A DNA stretch of 64,000 nt, from contig JAFRMM010000112.1 in NCBI GenBank assembly GCA_017430675.1, positions 1-64,000 on the forward strand. The letters run 5' to 3'. Shown piece by piece: positions 1-7,663 of this stretch; position 1 is the stretch's first letter, and each line of letters begins with the position of its first letter. The notes under the pieces are model-generated. The model was given only the letters and a program-made list of their open reading frames with translations, was not told where the DNA came from and did no database searches. Origin of the DNA: Prevotella sp. (GTDB lineage: Bacteria; Bacteroidota; Bacteroidia; Bacteroidales; Bacteroidaceae). Both the position numbers and the translations under genes were made by a program.

Positions 1-318
1 GCTGCCAAAAAGCAGTTCGTATTTATGCCTCATAACGGACAGGATATCACGGTCGGTAATAGCGAGACTGGCAGCGCCTCATTTATCCCTTCAGAGGCTG
101 GCGATACGCTCGGAGTCCTCAAAGCCGTTATCCGCAAGGGGTCAACGGCTTATCAGAAAGGTGTCCGTACAGGCGATTACCTGATAGAAGTAAATGGAAT
201 TCCTATAAAGGATATTTGCACTTATGTGCTGATGGAGCGTAAAGACGAGGAATCCCTGTTCAAATTCCGCAGTCCCGACAGTATAGAGAAGATTGTAAAA
301 CTGAAAAGAACCAATTAA
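1..318 (+). CDS. PDZ-domain protein, C-terminal part (5' end outside window)
   Basis: The frame is open from the first base, so only the last 105 or so residues are visible; the ATG at 25 lies inside the protein. The visible part looks like a PDZ domain: the strand GVLKAVI, the turn GVRTGDYLIEVNG and the following IPIKD are the usual signature of this carboxylate-binding module. In Bacteroidota a C-terminal PDZ often closes a retropepsin-like aspartyl protease, but no catalytic part is inside the window, so the enzyme class is inference. The gene is followed by a repeat-bearing gap. Confidence 0.7.
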   Translation, partial: AAKKQFVFMPHNGQDITVGNSETGSASFIPSEAGDTLGVLKAVIRKGSTAYQKGVRTGDYLIEVNGIPIKDICTYVLMERKDEESLFKFRSPDSIEKIVKLKRTN

Positions 319-484
319 GCACTCATTATGAAGAAAACCATCATAACACCTGATAGTTTGTATTGCTTCAGGGACTACCAGGGATTGACGCAGCAAAGAT
401 AAGAAGTTTCTCTGAAACTTGCAAATATTTGGGGATTTCAAACGGTTTTCTTATATGAAATTAGGGGATTCCAACAAAAACACT

Positions 485-492
485 TATCTTTG
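485..492 (+). promoter_or_regulatory. Bacteroidota -7 box before the palindromic block
   Basis: TATCTTTG fits TAnnTTTG. It points into the repeat block at 550-860 and no normal gene follows before 956, so if active it would transcribe the palindromes. Confidence 0.45.
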
Positions 493-549
493 CATCCACA
501 TTGCAACGTAAATTAGTGAACTCAAAGGTTCTTATTGTGTATCAGAAAT

Positions 550-643
550 GGAGCCTCCGTAGCAACAAACGGAGCCTCCGTACGTTGCCACGGAGCCACT
601 ATACGAATGAATTCTCGAGAGAATTGCACGGAATAGTGGCTCC
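550..643. repeat. Word-repeat block with nested hairpin
   Basis: The word GGAGCCTCCGTA occurs at 550-561 and 571-582, and a shortened form begins at 592. GGAGCCACTAT (592-602) pairs exactly with ATAGTGGCTCC (633-643) around the inner palindrome AATTCTCGAGAGAATT (610-625). The layout (repeated words forming an arm around an inner palindrome) resembles the units near 10 kb and 45 kb, but the words and the core differ. Confidence 0.65.
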
Positions 644-734
644 TGGTATCCGACACCTCATCTATCACGATTGGCAGACAGTATGCGCATACATACACGC
701 GCACATATATATAGTACCCATACTCACTTTTTAT

Positions 735-802
735 GTGTCCTATCTGTCCCATGTGTCCCTTTTTCCACGAAACAGCAGGGACACATGGGACAGATAGGAC
801 AC
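735..802. repeat. Perfect 26-bp inverted repeat, 16-nt loop
   Basis: Bases 735-760 are the exact reverse complement of 777-802. Each arm is made of imperfectly repeated words around TGTCC (TGTCCTATC, TGTCCCATG, TGTCCCT). A separate 16-bp palindrome, TCTCGCGCGCGCGAGA, lies at 824-839. There is no T-run and no upstream gene that would make this an ordinary terminator. Confidence 0.8.
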
Positions 803-909
803 TTGTTTTTGGCTTATCCCTACTCTCGCGCGCGCGAGAATCATTGGGGGGCGTCATCGTCAGTGTAAGAAAAAACGGGTGAAATGTGTGGTGTTTCGTT
901 ACTTTTTTG

Positions 910-917
910 TACCTTTG
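910..917 (+). promoter_or_regulatory. Promoter -7 box of the exuT-like gene
   Basis: TACCTTTG followed by CAG. It lies downstream of an in-frame ATG at 884, which argues that translation starts at 956. Confidence 0.7.
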
Positions 918-955
918 CAGACGGTTACGAACTCAATAAACAACAGATTAACGAT

Positions 956-2407
956 ATGACGCCCGTACAAACCACCAAAATGTCCAACTTCCGTTGGGTC
1001 ATCTGCGGGTTGCTGTTCCTGGCAACCACCGTCAATTACATGGACCGTCAGGTCCTGTCGCTTACCTGGAAGGACTTTATCTCCCCGGAGTTCCACTGGA
1101 CTGATGCCAACTACGGTAAGATCACGGCCTACTTCTCCATCTTCTCCGCCATCGCGAACCTCTTCGCGGGTAAGTTCATCGACTGGATGGGCACCAAGAA
1201 GGGCTATCTCATCGCCATCTTCGTATGGTCGTTGGGCGCCTGTCTCCATGCGGGCTGCGGTTGGGCGGCCATGGAGTGGGAGGGCTACAGTTCCGTGGCC
1301 CAACTCGGACAACTGACGGGTGATGCCGCCGTGGCCATCGCCACCGTGTCGATGTACCTGTTCCTGTCGTGCCGTATGGTGCTCGCCTTGGGAGAGGCGG
1401 GCAACTTCCCCGCCGCCATCAAGGTGACGGCCGAGTACTTCCCCAAGAAGGACCGTGCCTTCGCCACCTCCATCTTCAACAGCGGTGCCTCCGTGGGCGC
1501 GCTGGCCGCTCCTGCCACGATTCCCCTGCTGGCGCGTGCCTGGGGCTGGGAGATGGCCTTCATCATCATCGGTGTGCTGGGATTCGTGTGGATGGGCCTG
1601 TGGATGTGGTTCTACGAGAAGCCCCATAAGAGCCCATTCGTGAACCAGGCCGAGTTGAACTACATCGAGCAGGACGGTGACATAGCCGAGGTGCAGGATC
1701 GTCAGAACGTCAAGACCGAGAAGACCATCCCCTTCTGGCGCTGCTTCACGTTCCGTCAGACGTGGTCGTTCATCGTGGGAAAACTGTTTACCGATGGTGT
1801 GTGGTGGTTCTTCCTGTTCTGGGCGCCAGCCTACTTCAGCGACCAGTACGGCTACACCTCCGACTCCACGATGGGCATCCTGCTGATCTTCACGCTCTAT
1901 CTCATCGTGACGGTGGTCTCCATCGGCGGCGGCTATCTGCCCACCTACTTCGTCGAGAAGCGCGGCATGAACCCCTACTTAGGTCGTATGCGCGCCATGC
2001 TGATGTTCGCCTGTCTGCCCCTTCTGGGCCTCTTCGCACAACCCTTGGGCGCCATCAGCGCGTGGTGGCCCGCCATCCTCATCGGACTGCTGGGCGCAGG
2101 TCATCAGGCGTGGAGTGCCAACCTCTACTCCACGATCGGTGATATGTTCCCCAAATCCACGATCGGCACGATCACGGGTATCGGCACGATGGCGGGTGGT
2201 CTCGGCTCCTACGCCATCAACCTCTGTTCGGGTGAGTTCTTCGACTGGGCAGCCGCCCAGGGCAGTGCCTATACGTTCTTCGGCTTCGAGGGTAAGCCCG
2301 CCGCCTATATGGTGGTGTTCTGCATCTGTGCCGTGGCCTACCTTATCGGCTGGTGCATCATGAAGGCGCTCGTGCCGAAGTACAAGCCGATTGTGCTCGA
2401 CGAGTAG
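956..2407 (+). CDS. exuT: Hexuronate-type MFS transporter (ExuT-like)
   Basis: A 483-residue major facilitator protein with about 12 hydrophobic segments, fitting the anion:cation symporter branch that imports glucuronate or galacturonate. Signs are the first helix with NYMDRQVLSL, the loop FAGKFIDWMGTKKGY, and the helix 4-5 region LGEAGNFPAAIKVTAEYFP, the family's best-known signature. The ATG at 956 is chosen over 884 because the promoter box at 910-917 lies between them. The specific substrate is inferred from the family; no uronate pathway genes are adjacent. Confidence 0.8.
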   Translation: MTPVQTTKMSNFRWVICGLLFLATTVNYMDRQVLSLTWKDFISPEFHWTDANYGKITAYFSIFSAIANLFAGKFIDWMGTKKGYLIAIFVWSLGACLHAGCGWAAMEWEGYSSVAQLGQLTGDAAVAIATVSMYLFLSCRMVLALGEAGNFPAAIKVTAEYFPKKDRAFATSIFNSGASVGALAAPATIPLLARAWGWEMAFIIIGVLGFVWMGLWMWFYEKPHKSPFVNQAELNYIEQDGDIAEVQDRQNVKTEKTIPFWRCFTFRQTWSFIVGKLFTDGVWWFFLFWAPAYFSDQYGYTSDSTMGILLIFTLYLIVTVVSIGGGYLPTYFVEKRGMNPYLGRMRAMLMFACLPLLGLFAQPLGAISAWWPAILIGLLGAGHQAWSANLYSTIGDMFPKSTIGTITGIGTMAGGLGSYAINLCSGEFFDWAAAQGSAYTFFGFEGKPAAYMVVFCICAVAYLIGWCIMKALVPKYKPIVLDE

Positions 2408-2461
2408 ATCCCAGAACATACATTTATTGATAAAATGTTTTCCTAATCGGAAAACTTTCCG

Positions 2462-2469
2462 TAACTTTG
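2462..2469 (+). promoter_or_regulatory. Promoter -7 box for the RNR-tail gene
   Basis: TAACTTTG followed by CACG, 19 bases before ATG 2489. It shows the gene has its own promoter and is not the broken end of an upstream reading frame. Confidence 0.7.
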
Positions 2470-2488
2470 CACGCAAAAACGTGACTAT

Positions 2489-3172
2489 ATGGAAACTGAA
2501 ATGAAGAATGAGATGCTGCAGCGTATCGCCCACGAACTGGTGACGGCTGGCAGTAAGTCTGGAAACGAGATGACGGAGGAGCAGGTGACGGCTCTGCTGG
2601 AGACCGGACTGAAAGCCCTGAAGCCTGAGTTGGCCGACGGTCTGCTGGCCTTGGCTAACCAGGCTGTGATCAATGCCGAGGAGAACCACCGTCCGGAGGT
2701 GACGGAGGTGAGGCCGCAGGCGCTGGAGTGCGATGTGGTGCGTTTCCAGAATAACAAGGATAAATGGGTGGCGCTCGTCGGACTGCTCGACGGCTATCCC
2801 TACGAGATATTCACGGGTCTGCAGGACGACGAGGAGGGTATTATCCTGCCCAAGACCGTCACCCACGGCAAGATCCTGAAGCAGGTGAACCCCGACGGTT
2901 CGAAGCGCTATGACTTCCAGTTTGAGAACAAGCGCGGCTACAAGACCACCGTTGAGGGCCTGTCGGAGAAGTTCAACCCCGAGTACTGGAACTATGCGAA
3001 GTTGATCTCCGGCGTGCTGCGTTACAGGATGCCACTGGAGCATGTGATCCGTCTGGTGGGTTCGCTGTCGTTGAAGGACGAGAGCATCAACACCTGGAAG
3101 ACGGGTGTGGAGCGCGCGTTGAAGCGCTATCTGCCAGGTGCCCATGATGAGGCGGAAAATATCGAGGATTGA
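2489..3172 (+). CDS. Free-standing class II ribonucleotide reductase C-terminal (TSCPD-type) domain
   Basis: 227 residues. The second half (VALVGLLDGYPYEIFTG, ILPKTVTHGKI, WNYAKLISGVLRYRMPLEHV, LKDESINTWKTGVERALKRY) resembles the C-terminal extension of B12-dependent ribonucleotide reductases as I know them from Bacteroidota. The first ~75 residues are acidic and unfamiliar. No catalytic barrel, active-site cysteines or cobalamin region is present, so by itself it cannot reduce nucleotides. A promoter and a clean ATG argue for a real, separately encoded protein. It could be a subunit or regulator of a reductase encoded elsewhere. folB follows after 3 bases. Confidence 0.6.
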   Translation: METEMKNEMLQRIAHELVTAGSKSGNEMTEEQVTALLETGLKALKPELADGLLALANQAVINAEENHRPEVTEVRPQALECDVVRFQNNKDKWVALVGLLDGYPYEIFTGLQDDEEGIILPKTVTHGKILKQVNPDGSKRYDFQFENKRGYKTTVEGLSEKFNPEYWNYAKLISGVLRYRMPLEHVIRLVGSLSLKDESINTWKTGVERALKRYLPGAHDEAENIED

Positions 3173-3175
3173 ACA

Positions 3176-3544
3176 TTGAAGGTTGAGGCGGGTTATATCA
3201 GGCTGGAGGGTTTGCATTTCCATGCGCTGCACGGGGTACTGCCCCAGGAGCGGCTGACGGGAGGCGATTTCCTCGTGACGCTGAGGGTGGGCTGTCCCTT
3301 GGCGGCGGCGATGGCGAGCGATGACGTGAAAGACACGTTGGACTATGCCGCCCTCTACCGGCTCGTGGAACAGGAGATGCGCCATCCGTCGAACCTGCTG
3401 GAGCATGTGGCGGGACGTATCGCGGAGGCCATCGGGAAGGCTTTCCCCCAGGTGAGTTCCATCGACCTGACGCTGACGAAGCAGAATCCCCCGATGGGCG
3501 CTGACTGCCGGGGGGCAAGTGTGGAAGTACACTGGAAACAGTAA
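3176..3544 (+). CDS. folB: Dihydroneopterin aldolase
   Basis: 122 residues, the normal size. It cleaves 7,8-dihydroneopterin to 6-hydroxymethyl-dihydropterin in folate synthesis. Visible signatures are the N-terminal GLHFHALHGVLPQER with the conserved His-Gly and Glu, the DTLDYAALYRLVEQEM segment with the substrate-binding tyrosine, and LTKQNPPM with the catalytic lysine. The start is a TTG three bases after the previous stop; no ATG would keep the conserved first strand, so TTG is preferred. Likely cotranslated with the preceding gene. Confidence 0.88.
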   Translation: MKVEAGYIRLEGLHFHALHGVLPQERLTGGDFLVTLRVGCPLAAAMASDDVKDTLDYAALYRLVEQEMRHPSNLLEHVAGRIAEAIGKAFPQVSSIDLTLTKQNPPMGADCRGASVEVHWKQ

Positions 3545-3563
3545 AAAGGTAAACAAGTAAAAG

Positions 3564-4952
3564 GTGAAGAGATTTGTTTTATTTCTGATAACGATATGTT
3601 GTTTTGCGGGGACGGCGAGTGTCGCGCAAAACAAACCCTTTACGCTGGTGATCGATGCAGGTCACGGCGGACATGATACAGGAGCAGTTGGAGCCATCTC
3701 GAAGGAGAAGAACCTGACGCTGAAATACGCCCTCGCCTTCGGACGGATGGTGGAGCGCAACTGTCCCAGCGTGAAGGTGATCTATACCCGTAAGACGGAT
3801 AAGTTCGTGGAACTCTACCGTAGGGCGGAGATCGCCAACCAGAATAAGGCTGACCTCTTTATCTCCGTGCATATCAACGCTTTGCCAAAGGGCAGGGTAG
3901 CCCGCGGCTTTCAGACCTACACGCTGGGTACCAGTAAGCGGACGGGTAAGAAGACGGGGGTGATGGAGAACCTGGAAGTGGCCAAACGCGAGAATGCCGT
4001 GATCCTGCTGGAGAAAGACTATCAGCAGACCTATCAGGGCTACGACCCCAACTCGCCCGAGAGCAATATCATGTTTGAGTTCATCCAGGACAAGAACATG
4101 GAGAACAGCGTGGAACTGGCGAAGTACATGCAGAAGTACGTCTGTCAGGCCACGGGGCGCCAGAACATGGGTGCCCAGCAGGACAACCTTGCCGTGCTGC
4201 GCCTCTCGTCGATGCCGGGCGCTCTGGTGGAACTGGGCTTCATCACCACCCGTGACGAGGAACAGTATATGAACTCGAAGGCTGCCGAGGAGCAGTATGC
4301 CCGTGGAATGTATAACGCTTTCCTGGCCTACTGGAAGAACCACGACAAGAACGCCTCGATACCCTACCGTCCGGAACCTGCGACAAGTAAGGTGGAGATC
4401 CCCCAGATCGTACCCCAGGAGGAAGTGAAGGTCATACCTCCCAAGAAGGAGAAGGTGGAGGAGCCCGTAGTCAAGCAGGAAGAACCCGTGGCCAAGCAGG
4501 AAGAACCCGTGGCCAAGCAGGAGGAACCTGTGGTGGCACAGGAACCTGTGGCAGAGGCGGCCCCCGTGGTGCAGGAAATGCCGAAGGATAGCGTGATATC
4601 GGCCTTCGTGACGACAGTGCCAGTGACAGAAACGCCAGTGACAGAAGCGCCTGTGGCAGAAGCCCCCAAGCCTTTGGCACCCGTGTTCAAGGTGCAGATT
4701 CTGGCCAGTTCGTCGAAGATCAAGGCAGGGGATGGCCGTCTGAAGGGTTTGAAGGATACCGACTTCTATCAGGAGGGCGGACTGTATAAATACACCGTTG
4801 GCGCCTCTGAGGACTACAACGAGATCAACCGTCTGCGGAAGAGCATTGCCGAGAAGTTCCCGGAGGCATTTATCGTTGCCTTCAAAGACGGTAGCAGGAT
4901 GAACGTGAACGAGGCAATCAGTGAGTTTAAGAGTAAAAAGGTGAAAAAGTAA
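3564..4952 (+). CDS. N-acetylmuramoyl-L-alanine amidase with Pro/Glu linker and SPOR-like tail
   Basis: 462 residues, GTG start at 3564. A signal peptide (about residues 1-21, ending ASVAQ) exports it. The Amidase_3 domain shows the zinc ligands and catalytic Glu of AmiC-type enzymes: IDAGHGGHDTGA (His34), a Glu in SKEKNLTL, ISVHINAL and LVELGFIT. It splits stem peptides from glycan strands during cell separation. Residues ~290-370 are a low-complexity linker with repeats of the type KQEEPVA. The last ~80 residues (FKVQILASSSKI onward) look like a SPOR domain, which binds denuded septal glycan. It follows folB closely and precedes an MCE gene. Confidence 0.85.
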   Translation: MKRFVLFLITICCFAGTASVAQNKPFTLVIDAGHGGHDTGAVGAISKEKNLTLKYALAFGRMVERNCPSVKVIYTRKTDKFVELYRRAEIANQNKADLFISVHINALPKGRVARGFQTYTLGTSKRTGKKTGVMENLEVAKRENAVILLEKDYQQTYQGYDPNSPESNIMFEFIQDKNMENSVELAKYMQKYVCQATGRQNMGAQQDNLAVLRLSSMPGALVELGFITTRDEEQYMNSKAAEEQYARGMYNAFLAYWKNHDKNASIPYRPEPATSKVEIPQIVPQEEVKVIPPKKEKVEEPVVKQEEPVAKQEEPVAKQEEPVVAQEPVAEAAPVVQEMPKDSVISAFVTTVPVTETPVTEAPVAEAPKPLAPVFKVQILASSSKIKAGDGRLKGLKDTDFYQEGGLYKYTVGASEDYNEINRLRKSIAEKFPEAFIVAFKDGSRMNVNEAISEFKSKKVKK

Positions 4953-4964
4953 AGACGACGAGAT

Positions 4965-5867
4965 ATGAAAAAGTTCAGCAAGGAAATCCAGATAGCCCTG
5001 GTGGCCATTGTCGGAATCGTGGTGTTGTATTTCGGATTGCAGTTCCTCAAGGGACTGACGGTATTCTCCTCCGACAGTAACTACTACGTGAAGTTCAAGG
5101 ACATCAGTGGTTTGTCAGCCTCCAGTCCCATCTACGCCAACGGTTTCAGGGTAGGCGTCGTGGAGAATATCATCTACGACTATGAGCACCAGAACGACAT
5201 CGTGGCCGTGATCGGACTCGACAACCAGATGCGTATGCCGAAGGGCAGCCGTGCCGAGATTGCCAGTGACCTGTTGGGGAATATCAAACTGGAACTGGTG
5301 TTAGGTCCTAATCCTGCGGACCTGCTCGCGCCAGGTGACACGATCCTTGGTGGACCGCAACTGGGGGCCATGGCCCTGGCTGCCGGTATGGTGCCACAGA
5401 TCCAGGCGATGCTCCCCAAACTCGACTCCATCCTCGCCAGCGTGAACATGCTTCTGGCAGATCCTGCCCTGAAGAACTCGCTGCACCATATTGACCAGAT
5501 CACGGGCAGTCTGACCACGACGTCTAACGAACTGCAGGCAATGGCCAGCACGCTGAACAAGCAGATGCCGCAGTTGGTGAAGAATGCCGACGGGATGCTC
5601 GCCAATGCCAACGACCTGACGCGCAACCTGAACGAACTGGACCTGGCTGCCACGATGGCGAAAGTCAATAATACCCTGCAGAACGTGGAGCAGATGACGG
5701 CCAAACTGAACAGCAACGAGGGGACCCTCGGACTGCTGATGCGCGACCCTGAACTGTATAACAACTTGAATGCGACGATGATACATGCTGACAGTCTGAT
5801 GATTGACTTGAAACAGCATCCCAAACGCTATGTTCACTTCTCCGTTTTTGGCAAAAAAGATAAGTAA
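4965..5867 (+). CDS. MCE/MlaD family lipid-transport protein
   Basis: 300 residues. One N-terminal membrane anchor (IALVAIVGIVVLYFGLQFL) is followed by a single MCE domain (about 40-115) with YYVKFKDISGLSASSPIYANGFRVGVV, written here as adjoining parts of one strand-rich domain, and LGNIKLELVLG. The rest (about 145-290) is a helical, coiled-coil-like region rich in Asn and Leu. MCE proteins form hexameric rings that carry phospholipids between inner and outer membranes. The permease and ATPase partners are not in this window. It starts 12 bases after the amidase stop, so the two are probably one transcript. Confidence 0.85.
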   Translation: MKKFSKEIQIALVAIVGIVVLYFGLQFLKGLTVFSSDSNYYVKFKDISGLSASSPIYANGFRVGVVENIIYDYEHQNDIVAVIGLDNQMRMPKGSRAEIASDLLGNIKLELVLGPNPADLLAPGDTILGGPQLGAMALAAGMVPQIQAMLPKLDSILASVNMLLADPALKNSLHHIDQITGSLTTTSNELQAMASTLNKQMPQLVKNADGMLANANDLTRNLNELDLAATMAKVNNTLQNVEQMTAKLNSNEGTLGLLMRDPELYNNLNATMIHADSLMIDLKQHPKRYVHFSVFGKKDK

Positions 5868-6221
5868 TTTAAATTTTGTCTAAATTGTAACCTTGGCGGC
5901 ATAATATAGGTCAATACTCGGGAAATACTCTTAAATCCGCTTGGTTTAAAAGGTGACAAATGTAGGATTTTCAGTACCTCCTTGTTGATTGCTGGTTTGC
6001 AAATTATTCATAATCAAGAAGTTGCGATTCTGCAAGAGCCTTTCTGAACTGTTTGGAATGTGAAACATTCTAACTGCCCAAATTATAGCGAGTTACGGAG
6101 AATTGTGCACACAAGGGAAGGATGAGGACATTTGCAAAATAAGAAAAAAAATACGAACTTTGCACCATAATTAAAATCTAAAGACCTGATCGTCTTATAT
6201 TAAATTTGAAACAATCGCCGA
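5868..6221. other. Intergenic region upstream of dnaA
   Basis: AT-rich, no gene seen. It contains a small hairpin GAATGTgaaACATTC near 6057-6071, the 13-nt word TCGGGAAATACTC (5918-5930) that also opens the dispersed 80-nt repeats at 10.3 and 45.0 kb, and the dnaA promoter. I do not see clustered TTATCCACA-type DnaA boxes, so an origin is not called. Confidence 0.5.
6155..6162 (+). promoter_or_regulatory. Probable dnaA promoter -7 box (degenerate)
   Basis: GAACTTTG followed by CACC matches only the TTTG half of TAnnTTTG, but spacing and the following CACC resemble the other promoters here. Confidence 0.4.
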
Positions 6222-7631
6222 ATGAGCAATAGTCATCAGGCGCTCTGGGACAACTGCCTCCATCTGATCCGGGCAAACGTTACCGAGCAGCAGTTTAAAA
6301 CGTGGTTCGCACCAATTGTCTTCGAGTCTTACTCCGAGACAACGCATGAGTTGCTGGTGCAACTTCCAAGTATGTACGTCTATGAGTACTTGGAGCAATA
6401 CTACGTAGGACTATTGAGTAAGGTTCTGACGCGCGTGTATGGTAAGGATGTTACCTTGCGCTATAAGATTGTTACGGACAAGGGACATGGTATCACGCAG
6501 GATCTCGACAGTGAGAAACCTGCCGATATTGATTCTCCCCAGCCCCTGCACGGCGGCAACAAGGCACCTACTGCGCTGGATTCGGCCACGCCCCAGCAGT
6601 TGAATCCCCAGTTGGACCCGAAGAAGACCTTCCAGAACTTTATTGAGGGTGACAGCAACAAACTGCCTCGTACGGTGGGCCTCTCGATAGCAGAGCATCC
6701 GGGAAAGACGACCTTCAACCCGTTCTTTGTCTTCGGTCCCTCAGGCTGTGGCAAGACGCACCTGATCAACGCCATCGGCGTGCGCTGCAAGGAGACCTAT
6801 CCGCAGAGGCGCGTGCTCTATGTCTCGGCCCGCCTGTTCCAGGTGCAGTTCACGGATTCCGTGCGCCACAACACCACGAACGACTTCATCAATTTCTACC
6901 AGTCGATCGACGTGCTCATCGTGGATGATATCCAGGAGTGGATGAACTCGCCGAAGACGCTCGACACTTTCTTCCATATCTTCAATCATCTCTTCCGCTG
7001 TGGCAAGCAGATCATTCTGGCCAGCGACCGTCCGCCAGTGGATCTTCAGGGCATGAAGGACCGTCTGCTGACGCGTTTCGCCTGTGGCCTGATCGCCGAA
7101 CTGGAGAAGCCGAACGTGCAGTTGTGCATCGATATCCTCAACCACAAGTGTAAGCGTGACGGTCTGAAGATTCCTGAGGACGTGATCCAGTTTATTGCCG
7201 AGACGGCCAATGGCAGCGTGCGCGACCTGGAGGGAGTGGTGAACTCGCTGATGGCCTATTCGATCGTCTATAATTCCAATGTGGATATGCGGTTGGCCGA
7301 GCGTGTCATCAAGCGTGCCGTGAAGGTGGATAACCATCCGCTGACCATCGACGATATCCTGGAGAAAGTGTGCCATCACTATGGCGTCAACCAGCAGCAT
7401 GTGTTCAGCAAGAGCCGTAAGCGCGACTATGTGCAGGTGCGCCAGGTCTCCATGTATCTCGCCCAGAAATACACGAAGATGCCCGCCTCGCGCATCGGAC
7501 AACTCATCGGCAACCGCGACCACTCCACGGTCATCCACAGTTGCAATACGATTGAGCAGCGCCTGAAGGTGGATAAGGCCTTCTCCGCCGAACTCAGCAG
7601 CATCGAGAATTCCTTCAAACTGAAGAAATAA
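6222..7631 (+). CDS. dnaA: Chromosomal replication initiator DnaA
   Basis: 469 residues, a usual length. Domain I (1-~85) begins HQALWDNCLHLIRANVTEQQFKTW (family-typical Trp and FKTWF core); a variable linker follows. The AAA+ domain III has Walker A GPSGCGKT (about 172-179), Walker B IVDDIQ (about 232-237) and the arginine-rich SDRPP region. The C-terminal DNA-binding domain IV carries the signature NRDHSTVIHS (about 430-439). It binds and melts the replication origin in its ATP form. A perfect 15-bp terminator hairpin follows the stop. Confidence 0.97.
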   Translation: MSNSHQALWDNCLHLIRANVTEQQFKTWFAPIVFESYSETTHELLVQLPSMYVYEYLEQYYVGLLSKVLTRVYGKDVTLRYKIVTDKGHGITQDLDSEKPADIDSPQPLHGGNKAPTALDSATPQQLNPQLDPKKTFQNFIEGDSNKLPRTVGLSIAEHPGKTTFNPFFVFGPSGCGKTHLINAIGVRCKETYPQRRVLYVSARLFQVQFTDSVRHNTTNDFINFYQSIDVLIVDDIQEWMNSPKTLDTFFHIFNHLFRCGKQIILASDRPPVDLQGMKDRLLTRFACGLIAELEKPNVQLCIDILNHKCKRDGLKIPEDVIQFIAETANGSVRDLEGVVNSLMAYSIVYNSNVDMRLAERVIKRAVKVDNHPLTIDDILEKVCHHYGVNQQHVFSKSRKRDYVQVRQVSMYLAQKYTKMPASRIGQLIGNRDHSTVIHSCNTIEQRLKVDKAFSAELSSIENSFKLKK

Positions 7632-7662
7632 GAAGAGAGCCCTCACATGAGGGCTCTCTTCT
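7631..7662. terminator. Bidirectional terminator between dnaA and the btuB-like gene
   Basis: AGAAGAGAGCCCTCA (7631-7645) pairs perfectly with TGAGGGCTCTCTTCT (7648-7662). It lies between two converging stops, so it can serve both strands. Confidence 0.85.
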
Positions 7663-7663
7663 G

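Larger units (their letters stand above)
319..955. other. Intergenic region with palindromic repeats
   Basis: No convincing gene. It holds a promoter-like word at 485-492, a block of repeated GGAGCC words with a hairpin (550-643), a perfect 26-bp inverted repeat (735-802), a 16-bp GC palindrome (824-839) and the exuT promoter (910-917). Short open frames on both strands run across the repeats and are explained by them. Confidence 0.7.

Noticed and set aside
1979..3634. A 551-codon open frame on the minus strand
   Set aside because: It lies opposite exuT, the RNR-tail gene and folB, all of which have recognisable protein motifs; the sequence is His/Arg/Gln-rich text typical of the antisense of GC-rich genes.
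5868..6221. Replication origin next to dnaA
   Set aside because: No cluster of DnaA boxes or AT-rich 13-mers was seen; in this phylum dnaA is often away from the origin.
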